NCBI GenBank assembly: GCA_964408735.1
Contig: CAYPAX010000068.1
Span: 1-26,375, forward strand
Length of the DNA stretch: 26,375 nt
Origin: UBA7887 sp964408735
Lineage (GTDB): Bacteria; Pseudomonadota; Alphaproteobacteria; UBA7887
Direction: 5' to 3'
Position 1 is the first letter of the stretch; every line of letters begins with the position of its first letter. Under the pieces are notes generated by a model. It did not search any database. It worked only from the letters and a program-made list of their open reading frames with translations, and was not told where the DNA came from. The translations under genes and the position numbers were made by a program. Shown here one piece after another: positions 19,301-26,375 of this stretch.

Positions 19301-20263
19301 TTCGAGGTCGCCTGGGACGGTCCGGATGGCGAAGGCGACCAGATCATTGTCGCGCTGGAAGGCAATCGTGTGACCTATCCTGCCTACACCGGGGATGGCA
19401 ACCCGCTGACGCTCACGGCACCGGGCGAACCCGGTGAATACGAGCTGCAATACGTCATGGCGGGTACGGGTGTCGTGGCACAACGGCCGCTAACGGTGGT
19501 GCCGCTGGAGATTGGGCTCGAATTCCCGCCCTCCGTTGTCGTCGGTAGCGACTTCGACGTGACCTGGTCGGGACCGGGCAATGACAATGACACGATTGTC
19601 GTGGCGCTCGATGGCAGTCGCGTCACCTATCCGGCCTATCCGAAGAGCGGCAACCCGCTGACCCTTACGGCGCCGCCCGATGCCGGCGCCTATGAGGTCT
19701 GGTACGTGGTCGAAGGCAAGGTCGCCGGCAGAGCGCCGCTCGAGGTCACTGCCGCCGGCGTCAGCCTGAGCTTCCCGGGTGCGGTGCCGGCGGGCAGCGC
19801 GTTCGATGTGAGCTGGATAGGTCCGGCGAACAAGAACGACACCATCATCGTGACCTTTGAAGGAAGCCGCGTTACCTACCCCGCCTATCCGCACAATGGC
19901 AATCCGCTGAGCATTACCGCGCCCGGCCATCCCGGGGCCTACGAGGTTTGGTATGTCATCGAGGGCGAGCCGGCGGAACGCGCACCGCTTGAGGTTTCGC
20001 CGGCCAGCGCCAGCGTCAGTCATCCGCCGGCGGTGCAGGCCGGTGCCGACTTCGACGTCTCCTGGACCGGTCCCGCGAACGACGGCGACACCATTATCGT
20101 CACCCTGGATGGTAATCGCATCACCTACCCGGCCTATCCCCGCGAGGGCAGTCCGCTGACCATTACGGCGCCCAAAGACCCTGGCAGTTATGAAGTCCGG
20201 TACGTCCTGGGAGCCGATAATGTGGTGATCGCGCGCAGTCCGCTGACGGTAACGGCTCGGTAG
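16351..20263 (+). CDS. exported VWA-domain protein with four C-terminal Ig-like repeats; interrupted by an assembly gap
   Basis: Large secreted or periplasmic protein. A Sec signal peptide (residues 1-24, ending APAQADT) is followed by about 560 residues of unassigned sequence, a Pro/Ala linker, then a von Willebrand A domain with a MIDAS motif DVSNS at residues 598-602, the MIDAS Thr in LTPRGKTPL and the Asp in LVSDGIESC. After the gap come a linker, a beta-rich domain, and four tandem repeats of about 83 residues carrying the pattern GxRVTYPAY and GxYEVxYV. The start has an AGGTGA ribosome binding site. The frame differs on the two sides of the N run. Removing the 307 bases between the two copies of a 98-bp repeat restores one frame of 1201 codons, so I treat it as one gene. 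Metal-dependent adhesion or envelope interaction is a family-based guess. Confidence 0.8.
18566..18663 (+). repeat. 98-bp direct repeat, copy 1
   Basis: Identical to 18873-18970. It encodes the end of the VWA domain (TDQAQLSCIAENTGGRF onward). The copies flank the 9-bp array and the N gap. Confidence 0.95.
18661..18878 (+). repeat. 9-bp tandem array GTGCCGACC around a 100-N gap
   Basis: Nearly seven units (18661-18722) precede and six full units (18825-18878) follow an N run of exactly 100 (18723-18822). The units are perfect, and out of phase by two bases across the gap, so the N length is nominal. In the upstream frame they read VPT; in the frame that continues downstream they read ADR. 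An uninterrupted array of any whole number of units would still frameshift the gene, because the 98-bp copy plus 9n is never a multiple of three. A gap-filling artefact is the simplest reading. Confidence 0.85.
18873..18970 (+). repeat. 98-bp direct repeat, copy 2
   Basis: Exact second copy of 18566-18663. It is followed by the genuine downstream sequence (gcggcccccgcaccggcg), in frame with the rest of the gene. Confidence 0.95.
19253..20260 (+). repeat. four tandem Ig-like repeats coding for about 83 residues each
   Basis: Repeat units at about 19253-19498, 19499-19747, 19748-19996 and 19997-20260. Each carries AGSxFDVSWxGP, a DTIIV strand, RVTYPAY, GNPLTLTAP and GAYEVWYV. The copies are diverged at the DNA level, so this is an old protein-level duplication and not an assembly artefact. 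The first unit is the most diverged. Confidence 0.85.
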
Positions 20264-20284
20264 GATCCCACTGCTGGAAGTGAG

Positions 20285-20313
20285 ACATTTCTGGCAAACG
20301 CTGACAAAAATGT
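20285..20313. other. weak inverted repeat after the VWA gene
   Basis: ACATTT (20285-20290) pairs with AAATGT (20308-20313) across a 17-base loop, 22 bases after the VWA stop. The stem is short and AT-rich, with no T run, so it is a poor terminator candidate and could be part of the iorA control region. Confidence 0.2.
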
Positions 20314-20372
20314 GACACACTTCGGAAATCGCATCTTTCGGAGCCAAGAGTCGTTCGTGCCCGGCGGATATT

Positions 20373-20386
20373 TTAATCCAGATTAA
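20373..20386. promoter_or_regulatory. perfect 14-bp palindrome upstream of iorA, candidate operator
   Basis: TTAATC-CA-GATTAA is a perfect inverted repeat 65 bases upstream of the iorA ATG. Its symmetry and spacing resemble the FNR/CRP pattern TTGAT-N4-ATCAA with symmetric G-to-A and C-to-T changes. The protein that binds it is unknown. The rest of the 187-base spacer shows no clear sigma-70 promoter to my eye. Confidence 0.45.
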
Positions 20387-20450
20387 GGCTGTCACAGGCC
20401 GTCGGCGGACAATCGCGACCCCGAGCCTGTGGGGGCAAGAAGAGGACACC

Positions 20451-22292
20451 ATGGCCAAGAGCAAGCAGACGTCAAAGGAGGACGCGGCGGCGCCTTCGAT
20501 CCAGGGCGCCGAGGCCATGACCGGCAACGAGGCCATCGCGCGCGGCGCCTGGGAGGGCGGGGTGCGCGTTGCCGCCGCCTATCCCGGCACGCCAAGCACC
20601 GAGATATTGGAAGCGATAGCGGAATATCCGCGCTCGGATCTGCATGCCCAATGGTCGACCAACGAGAAGGTGGCGGTCGACGTGGCGATCGGCGCTTCGT
20701 TCTCGGGCGTGCGGGCGATTTCGGCCATGAAGCACGTCGGGCTGAATGTCGCCGCCGATGCGCTGATGTCGCAGACTTATATCGGTGTCAATGGCGGCCT
20801 GGTGCTGGCGGTGGCGGACGATCCGGGCATCCATTCTTCGCAAAACGAGCAGGACACGCGCATTTTCGCCCGCTTCGCCCAGGTGCCGGTGCTGGAGCCG
20901 TCCGATGCGGACGAGGCACGAATCTTCACCGCCCTGGCTTTCGAGATCAGCGAGCAGTTCGATACGCCGGTGATCCTGCGCTCGACCACCAGGCTTTCGC
21001 ACACCCGCAGCACTGTCTCCCTTGGGCCCCGCACGGAGCGCAAAGGCGGCAAGTTCATCGACGACCAGGTCAAGAACGTCATCATTCCCGCCCATGCCCG
21101 CCAACGCCACCCCTTGGTATTGGAGCGCGAGGCGGCGCTGGAGCGCTATTTTGACGACTCGCCGCTGACCCGTTGGGAGAAAGGCAGCACCGACTACGGC
21201 ATCATCACCCACAGCACGGCCTATGCCTATGTGAAGGAGGTGGCGCCCGACGCTCACGTGCTCAAGCTCGGTGCCTCGTATCCGCTGGCACGCGAGACCG
21301 TGCGCAAGTTCTGCAACTCGGTCGATAGGGTGGTCGTGGTCGAGGAGCTCGAGCCCGTGCTCGAGACCGAGATCCGTGCCATGGGCATCGCCGTCGATGG
21401 CAAGGACTTCGTGCCGCGTGCCGGCGAGTTGTCGCCGGAGGTGGTGCGCGCGGCGCTCGCCAAGGCCGGCGTGATCCCGCCCGAAGAAGAGCCTGTCGTG
21501 CCTGATGCCGCCGCCGCGCTGGCGCGCCCGCCCGTGCTCTGCGCCGGTTGCCCGCACATGACGTCCTATTTCACCGCGCGCAATCTCGGTGCCCGCATTA
21601 CCGGCGATATCGGTTGCTACACCCTGGCGGCACTCGATCCCCTGAAAGCCATCGACACCACCGTGGCCATGGGCTCAGGCATCGGCAATGCGGTCGGCAT
21701 GGCCATGTCGGGGACCGAGGACAAGCCGATCGTTGCCACCATCGGCGACTCGACCTTCCTGCATTCCGGCATCCCGCCATTGATCGACGCGATGTACAAC
21801 GGGGCCAACATCACCGTATTGCTGCTCGACAACCACATCACGGCCATGACCGGTGGCCAGGATCACCCGGGAACAGGGCGCACCCTGACCGGCGAGGAAG
21901 TGACGGCTGTCGACTACGAGACGGTGGTGCGCGCGCTTGGCGTCGAGTTCGTGCGCCGCATCGACCCCTATGACATGTCGGATGTGCAACGCACCATCGC
22001 CGACGCCATCGCCTTTGACGGTGTCGCGGTGGTGATCGCCGACAGGCCTTGCGTGCTCGACCCGGTAAAGATCAAGGGCCCGGCGCTGAAAGTGAAGGAA
22101 GAGGACTGCACCGCCTGTCAGGCATGCATGAACATTGGCTGCCCGGCCATTACCTGGTCGGAGACCTTATTCGAGGGACACCACAAGGTGACGATCGACG
22201 AGGAGATGTGCATCGGCTGTACCCTTTGTGCCCAGCTTTGCACGAATGCCTGCATCACGGTGCCGGAGCCTGCTGCTCCGGTCACGGCCTGA
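20451..22292 (+). CDS. iorA: indolepyruvate:ferredoxin oxidoreductase subunit alpha, IorA
   Basis: Catalytic subunit (613 residues) of a thiamine-diphosphate 2-oxoacid:ferredoxin oxidoreductase that turns aryl pyruvates plus CoA into aryl-acetyl-CoA, CO2 and reduced ferredoxin. The N-terminal pyrimidine-binding region has MTGNEAIARGAWEGGVRVAA and AYPGTPSTEI. LCAGCPHM lies near residue 364, and the TPP pyrophosphate region GDSTFLHSGIPPLIDAMYNG starts near 432, ending in TAMTGGQDHPGTG. The C-terminal ferredoxin domain (about 553-605) has CTACQACMNIGCP and CIGCTLCAQLCTNAC for two [4Fe-4S] clusters. This is the separate-subunit archaeal or anaerobe type, not the roughly 1,150-residue fused proteobacterial form. 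The ATG has GAGGA 5 bases upstream. It precedes iorB by 3 bases. Confidence 0.93.
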   Translation: MAKSKQTSKEDAAAPSIQGAEAMTGNEAIARGAWEGGVRVAAAYPGTPSTEILEAIAEYPRSDLHAQWSTNEKVAVDVAIGASFSGVRAISAMKHVGLNVAADALMSQTYIGVNGGLVLAVADDPGIHSSQNEQDTRIFARFAQVPVLEPSDADEARIFTALAFEISEQFDTPVILRSTTRLSHTRSTVSLGPRTERKGGKFIDDQVKNVIIPAHARQRHPLVLEREAALERYFDDSPLTRWEKGSTDYGIITHSTAYAYVKEVAPDAHVLKLGASYPLARETVRKFCNSVDRVVVVEELEPVLETEIRAMGIAVDGKDFVPRAGELSPEVVRAALAKAGVIPPEEEPVVPDAAAALARPPVLCAGCPHMTSYFTARNLGARITGDIGCYTLAALDPLKAIDTTVAMGSGIGNAVGMAMSGTEDKPIVATIGDSTFLHSGIPPLIDAMYNGANITVLLLDNHITAMTGGQDHPGTGRTLTGEEVTAVDYETVVRALGVEFVRRIDPYDMSDVQRTIADAIAFDGVAVVIADRPCVLDPVKIKGPALKVKEEDCTACQACMNIGCPAITWSETLFEGHHKVTIDEEMCIGCTLCAQLCTNACITVPEPAAPVTA

Positions 22293-22295
22293 GCC

Positions 22296-23177
22296 ATGTC
22301 GGAGCCCACCAACGTTCTCATCGTCGGCGTCGGCGGCCAGGGCGTCATCATGCTCTCCAAGGTGCTGGCTACGCTGTGCCAGGAGCGGGGGCTTGCGGTC
22401 AAGCAGAGCGAGGTGCACGGCATGGCCAAGCGGGGCGGTGCCGTGTTCAGCCATGTGCGTTTCGGCGAGCAGGTCTGGTCGCCGACCATCCCCAAAGGCA
22501 AGGCCGATGTGCTGATCGCCTTGGAATGGGCCGAGGCCTTGCGCTGGCTGGCATTTCTCGAGCCCGAACATGGCGTGCTGATCGCCGATACCAAGCGCAT
22601 CGTGCCGCCGTTCTCCTGCCGTGACCGCCGCGTCGGCGCGACATCGAGCTATGTCGAGGGTGCTCCGGCAGACGTCGTCGAACAGGTGGCCGAAGGCTAT
22701 GCGCTCGACGCCAGCGGCATGGCCCGCGAGCTTGGCAACGAGCGCGCGGCCAATACGATCCTGCTCGGCGCGCTATCGACCACACTGCCGTTTCCCGAGG
22801 ACGAGTGGCGCGATACGGTCTCGCGCTTCGTGCCGCCAAAGACGGTCGAGGTGAACCGCGCCGCCTTCGATGAGGGGCGCGAATGGGTGTCGGCCAGGCG
22901 TGACGGGGATGCCCCGGCTGCACCGGCGCTGCCGGAGTCTGCCAGACGGGCGCCGGGCAAGGGCGAACTGCTCGATATCGAGATCGTTCCGGAATGGTGC
23001 AAGGGCTGCGATATTTGTGTGCGTATTTGTCCCGAGCGCTGCCTCGAATTGAACCATGAACAGGTGGTCGTATTGACGGATCGCGAGGCCTGCACGGGCT
23101 GCCGCCTGTGCGAATGGCTGTGTCCCGACTTCGCCATTGCCGTGCGCCACTCGTACGCGGCGGAGGCGGTGGCATGA
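22296..23177 (+). CDS. iorB: IorB fused to a KorD-like 2[4Fe-4S] ferredoxin domain
   Basis: The first 195 residues or so are a typical IorB/gamma domain (NVLIVGVGGQGVIMLSKVLA, QSEVHGMAKRGGAVFSHVRFG, ADVLIALEWAEALR), the partner of IorA. After a Pro/Ala-rich linker (about 200-228) comes a complete ferredoxin domain with CKGCDICVRICPERC (from about 235) and CTGCRLCEWLCPDF (from about 266), matching the delta subunit of 2-oxoglutarate-type oxidoreductases. The usual order of that enzyme's genes is korD-A-B-C, and korA follows here with an ATGA overlap. This protein therefore seems to combine the last subunit of one enzyme with the first subunit of the next. The ferredoxin part has a typical KorD length and no sign of a sequencing frameshift. 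IorB normally has no such domain, since IorA carries the clusters. Confidence 0.9.
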   Translation: MSEPTNVLIVGVGGQGVIMLSKVLATLCQERGLAVKQSEVHGMAKRGGAVFSHVRFGEQVWSPTIPKGKADVLIALEWAEALRWLAFLEPEHGVLIADTKRIVPPFSCRDRRVGATSSYVEGAPADVVEQVAEGYALDASGMARELGNERAANTILLGALSTTLPFPEDEWRDTVSRFVPPKTVEVNRAAFDEGREWVSARRDGDAPAAPALPESARRAPGKGELLDIEIVPEWCKGCDICVRICPERCLELNHEQVVVLTDREACTGCRLCEWLCPDFAIAVRHSYAAEAVA

Positions 23178-24316
23178 AGCCGGGGCTGCGCGGCATTCAG
23201 GGCAACCACGCCTGCGCCCTAGGCGCCATCGCCGCCGGCTGCCGTTTCTTCGCCGGCTATCCGATTACGCCATCCTCGGAGATCGCCGAGAAGATGGCCG
23301 AGCTGCTGCCCATGGCCGATGGCACTTTCATCCAGATGGAGGACGAGATCGCTTCCATGGCGGCGGTGATCGGGGCGTCCATGGGCGGCGAGATGGCGAT
23401 GACCGCGACCAGCGGGCCGGGCTTCTCGCTCAAGCAGGAGAATCTCGGCTACGCGGCGCTGGCGGAGGTGCCCTGCGTTGTCGTCGATGTCATGCGCGGG
23501 GGCCCGAGCACGGGCATGCCGACGCGTCCGGCCCAGGGCGACATCATGCAGGCGCGCTGGGGCACCCATGGCGACCACCCCATCATCGTGCTGGCGCCGG
23601 GCTCGGCCCAGGAGATCCATGACCAGACAATCCGCGCCTTTGGCCTTGCCGAGCAGCTGCGGGTGCCTGTGCTGCTGCTCTATGACGAGGTTCTCGGGCA
23701 CCTGCTCGAATCCGTCACGCTGGCTGAGGCAGCCGAGGTGCCACGGCGCGATTGGGCAAGCGGCGAGCCGGCGGACTATCGGCCCTATGCGACGGACGAG
23801 ACCCTGGTCCCGGCGATGGCAAGGCCTGGCGAAGGCTTCCGTGTGCATACTACCGGCCTCACCCATGGCGAGGATGGTTTTCCGACCCAGGAGCCGGCGG
23901 AAGTCGATGCCGCGACTCGCCGATTGCTCGACAAGCTCGATCGTCACGCTGAGCTCATCGAAGCGGTGGACTGCGAAGAAGTCCAAGACGCGGAGGTCCT
24001 GGTGGTTGCCATCGGCATCGTCGGCCGTGCCGCCCGCCGTGCCGTGCGAGAGGCGCGCGAGGACGGCATTCGCGCCGGCTTGTTCCGCCCCGTCACCCTG
24101 TGGCCGTTTCCCGAGCGCGCTTTCGCCGAAGCCGCGCGCAATGCCCGCGCCGTGCTGGTGGCGGAGATGAACGCGGGCCAGTTGAGGCTGGAGATCGAGC
24201 GCCTTTGCCCTGACGGCGTATCCGTCCACGGGCTCGAGCGCCTTGACGGTGAGGCCGTCGAGCCACAGGCCATAACCGATGCCGTGGCCACTTTGGCAAC
24301 GGGAGAGCCGTCGTGA
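23174..24316 (+). CDS. korA: 2-oxoacid:acceptor oxidoreductase subunit alpha (KorA/VorB type)
   Basis: Alpha subunit of 380 residues. Start at the ATG 23174-23176, which overlaps the iorB-korD stop as ATGA; the open frame reaches farther upstream but only over the preceding gene. Family signatures are GNHACALGAIAAGCRFFAGY followed by PITPSSEIAEKM, MEDEIASMAAVIGASMGGEM, TATSGPGFSLKQENLGYA, VDVMRGGPSTGMPT and QGDIMQARWGTHGDHP. It supplies the CoA and pyrimidine side of the active site and pairs with the next gene. The substrate (2-oxoglutarate, branched-chain or another 2-oxoacid) cannot be set from sequence alone. Confidence 0.92.
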   Translation: MKPGLRGIQGNHACALGAIAAGCRFFAGYPITPSSEIAEKMAELLPMADGTFIQMEDEIASMAAVIGASMGGEMAMTATSGPGFSLKQENLGYAALAEVPCVVVDVMRGGPSTGMPTRPAQGDIMQARWGTHGDHPIIVLAPGSAQEIHDQTIRAFGLAEQLRVPVLLLYDEVLGHLLESVTLAEAAEVPRRDWASGEPADYRPYATDETLVPAMARPGEGFRVHTTGLTHGEDGFPTQEPAEVDAATRRLLDKLDRHAELIEAVDCEEVQDAEVLVVAIGIVGRAARRAVREAREDGIRAGLFRPVTLWPFPERAFAEAARNARAVLVAEMNAGQLRLEIERLCPDGVSVHGLERLDGEAVEPQAITDAVATLATGEPS

Positions 24317-25146
24317 TCGACGAAGCCGAGTTCGCCTCCTTCGACATCCAGGACTATCTGCGGCTGTCGATGATGCCGCATTTCCTCTGCCCTGGCTGTG
24401 GCCATGGCATTGCGCTGCGCGCTCTGCTCTGGGCGCTGCATGAACGCGAGGTGGACAAGGACAATCTCGCTATCGTCTCGGGTATCGGCTGCTCGGGTCG
24501 CCTCGGCGCCTATATCGATGCCAACACCTTCCACGTCACCCACGGCCGGCCCCTGGCTTTCGCCACCGGGCTCAAGCTGGCCAGGCCGGACCTGATGGTG
24601 GTGGTGATCACCGGCGACGGCGATTGCCTGGCGATCGGCGGCAATCATCTGATCCACGCCTGTCGGCGCAATCTCGACATCACCTGCATGATGCTCAACA
24701 ACGAAGTTTACGGCATGACAGGCGGCCAGCTCTCGCCGACCACGGGCGATGGCCGCTACACCACCACCACGCCGCACGGCAATCCGGAGCCCGGTTTCGA
24801 TGCCTGTGCCCTGGCCGAGGCAGCCGGCGCGGGATTGGTCGGGCGCGGCCTGACCCGTCAGGTGCCGGCCCTCAAAGACCTCTTTGTCGATGCGCTCGGC
24901 CATGACGGGTTCTCCTTTATCGAAGTGATATCGGATTGCACCGAAATCTATGGCCGCAAGAACGACCTTGGCTCCTCGGCCACCATGGTCATGAACCAGG
25001 TCAGCGCCATGCGGCCCGAGGCCGCCTCCAATGTCGTGGACCGCCCCTTCCGGCCGACGGCTTTGCGTACCGGCGTGGTGGCCAGGAATGAGCGGGCCGA
25101 ATACGGCGCCGCCTGGCGCGCCCATTGTGCTCGCGTCAATGGCTAA
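24313..25146 (+). CDS. korB: 2-oxoacid:ferredoxin oxidoreductase subunit beta (KorB type)
   Basis: TPP-binding beta subunit of 277 residues. The TPP motif is ITGDGDCLAIGGNHLIHACR (about 99-118), ending in NNEVYGMTGGQLSPTT. Cysteines expected to hold one [4Fe-4S] cluster are seen in CPGCGH (26 and 29), GIGCSG (60) and FIEVISDC. It begins at a GTG (24313-24315) overlapping the korA stop as GTGA, with GGGAGA 6 bases upstream. It overlaps korC by 8 bases, so the three kor genes are translationally coupled. Confidence 0.92.
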   Translation: MIDEAEFASFDIQDYLRLSMMPHFLCPGCGHGIALRALLWALHEREVDKDNLAIVSGIGCSGRLGAYIDANTFHVTHGRPLAFATGLKLARPDLMVVVITGDGDCLAIGGNHLIHACRRNLDITCMMLNNEVYGMTGGQLSPTTGDGRYTTTTPHGNPEPGFDACALAEAAGAGLVGRGLTRQVPALKDLFVDALGHDGFSFIEVISDCTEIYGRKNDLGSSATMVMNQVSAMRPEAASNVVDRPFRPTALRTGVVARNERAEYGAAWRAHCARVNG

Positions 25147-25702
25147 GGCTGTGACGGGGCGTCTCGAGATCCGCTTTGGCGGATCGGGCGGGCAGGGGCT
25201 GCAACTCTCGGCCCGCATTCTGGCCACAGCCGCCATGTTGGATGGCCGCCAGGTCGCGCAATCGCAACACTACGAACCGACCTCGCGCGGTGGTCTCAGC
25301 CGCTCCGACGTGGTGATCGACAGCCAGCTCATCGATTATCCGCTGGTGGTCGGCCTCGACGCCCTGGTGGTGCTGGACGAGGTGGCCGTGGCGCCTTCGC
25401 TATCGCTATTGCGGCCTTTAGCGCCGGTGATCGCGGATGCCGCCCGCGTCGGTGCGTTGCCCGACGGCATCGCTGCGAGCAGCCTGCCCTTGATCGCGGC
25501 GGCACGCGATCTCGGCAATCCCCGCGGCGCCAATATCGTGGCGCTCGGCGCGCTGGCGGCGCTTGTGCCGCTGGGCGGGCGCGATTGTTTCGAAGAAGCG
25601 ATCCGTCAGGAGATGCCGCGGCGCCTGCAGGAGATCAACCTCAAGGCCCTCGCCGTCGGCTACGACCTGGCAATGCCCGCTGCCGAGGTCAGGAGCGCTT
25701 AG
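25139..25702 (+). CDS. korC: 2-oxoacid:acceptor oxidoreductase subunit gamma (KorC type)
   Basis: Gamma subunit of 187 residues. Start at the ATG 25139-25141, which overlaps the korB stop by 8 bases; the open frame reaches upstream over korB but without family similarity. Typical elements are LEIRFGGSGGQGLQLSARIL, QSQHYEPTSRGGLSRSDVVI and GNPRGANIVALGALAALVPL. It is the last gene of the iorA-iorB/korD-korA-korB-korC run, and its stop overlaps the stop of the convergent hydroxylase gene by two bases. Confidence 0.9.
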   Translation: MAKAVTGRLEIRFGGSGGQGLQLSARILATAAMLDGRQVAQSQHYEPTSRGGLSRSDVVIDSQLIDYPLVVGLDALVVLDEVAVAPSLSLLRPLAPVIADAARVGALPDGIAASSLPLIAAARDLGNPRGANIVALGALAALVPLGGRDCFEEAIRQEMPRRLQEINLKALAVGYDLAMPAAEVRSA

Positions 25703-26373
25703 GCCCCCTGACCGGGAAAGCCGCCGATGTCGGCCGCCGGCGGGTCGCCGCGGCCGGCGATAATTTGCCACACGGCGATGATCGGCTTGACGTACATGGC
25801 ACTGACCTTGTGCCATTCGTGCTCGGTGCCGTCGCCGAGGCCCATGGCGAAGTGCTCGCGCTCGCGCGGCACGTAAAGGGTTCCGAACATCCAGTCCCAG
25901 AAGGCGAAGGCGAAGCCGTTATTGCGGCCCCAGTGTCTTTGCTCGGCACTGTGGTGGATCTGATGTTGCGCCGGGCTCATGAAGATATAGCCGAGCTTGC
26001 CGTAGGAGAGCCAGACGTGGGTGTGGCGGAGCTGGCCGATCAGGCGGTAGACAGCCACCAGCGCATGGGCGCCGAGGAAGCTGTAGAAGCCGATCGCGCC
26101 GCCGCCGATGTAGAAGAAGACGCCGGTGGCGATGCCGACGCCGATGTTCTCTCCGATCGACAGCCCCCACAGGTCGACCGGGTGCATACGGCCACTGGTG
26201 ATCGGATTCAGTACCTCGGCGGAGTGGTGCACCTTGTGGAACTGCCACAGCACCGGGTAGCGATGCAGCGCGTAATGGGCAATGAAGTGCCCGAAATCGT
26301 AAAGCAGGAAGAAGGCGACGGTATAGCAGCCCGTTGACGAAGTCTGCTCTGGACGCGTGTCGCTGTGTCTGAT
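25699..26373 (-). CDS. fatty acid hydroxylase / sterol desaturase family protein, 5'-partial
   Basis: Di-iron membrane hydroxylase family. The visible frame is open to the window edge, so the start codon is missing; the GTG at 26251-26253 is internal because conserved sequence lies upstream of it. The eight-histidine pattern is visible: HFIAHYALH (HX3H), then FHKVHHS (HX2HH), and near the end QIHHSAEQRHWG. Hydrophobic helices lie between the boxes. The last 50 bases or so at the 5' edge belong to the terminal inverted repeat, so the first 16 codons may not be genuine. Substrate unknown. It is convergent with korC. Confidence 0.85.
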   Translation of the reverse strand: MRHSDTRPEQTSSTGCYTVAFFLLYDFGHFIAHYALHRYPVLWQFHKVHHSAEVLNPITSGRMHPVDLWGLSIGENIGVGIATGVFFYIGGGAIGFYSFLGAHALVAVYRLIGQLRHTHVWLSYGKLGYIFMSPAQHQIHHSAEQRHWGRNNGFAFAFWDWMFGTLYVPREREHFAMGLGDGTEHEWHKVSAMYVKPIIAVWQIIAGRGDPPAADIGGFPGQGA

Positions 26374-26375
26374 TC
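26323..26375. repeat. 53-bp terminal inverted repeat, right copy
   Basis: Exact reverse complement of bases 1-53. See the left copy for its reading and the likely artefact explanation. Confidence 0.9.

Overview
The window is GC-rich, densely coding bacterial DNA with many start/stop overlaps between neighbouring genes. Its gene families (UrtABCDE plus UreDABCEFG in one run, dCache/PAS and LuxR-type signalling proteins) best fit an alphaproteobacterium. That placement is an inference from gene content and style; no rRNA or other marker gene is present. The record looks like a draft or metagenomic scaffold: it has a 100-N gap at 18723-18822, two signalling genes with single-base frameshifts, and a perfect 53-bp inverted repeat at its two extreme ends.

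Left region (1-5285, + strand): four signalling-type genes. They are a 5'-truncated, frameshifted dCache-TM-PAS protein with a degenerate HD-GYP domain, a PAS-LuxR regulator, an AT-richer SAM methyltransferase, and a frameshifted six-TM class III adenylate cyclase.

Middle region (5290-15790, - strand): a complete urea uptake and hydrolysis locus read as urtA-urtB-urtC-urtD-urtE-ureD-ureA-ureB-ureC-ureE-ureF-ureG. The transporter imports urea, UreABC is the nickel urease, and UreD/E/F/G load nickel. A consensus sigma-54 promoter lies 45 bp upstream of urtA, with an NtrC-like box and a palindrome farther upstream, which points to nitrogen-limitation control. A perfect 10-bp stem-loop separates urtA from urtB.

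Intergenic region 15791-16350 (560 bp): divergent control region holding the sigma-54 promoter, several palindromes and a GC-rich hairpin. I see no convincing gene in it.

Right region (16351-25702, + strand): first a large exported VWA-domain protein with four C-terminal Ig-like repeats, interrupted by the gap and probably misassembled there. After a 187-bp leader carrying a perfect 14-bp palindrome comes a five-gene set of 2-oxoacid:ferredoxin oxidoreductase subunits: iorA, an iorB fused to a KorD-like 2[4Fe-4S] ferredoxin, korA, korB, korC. Two normally separate enzymes are thus translationally coupled and joined through one fusion subunit. This is the most unusual arrangement in the window. 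The right edge holds a 5'-truncated fatty acid hydroxylase/sterol desaturase family gene on the - strand.
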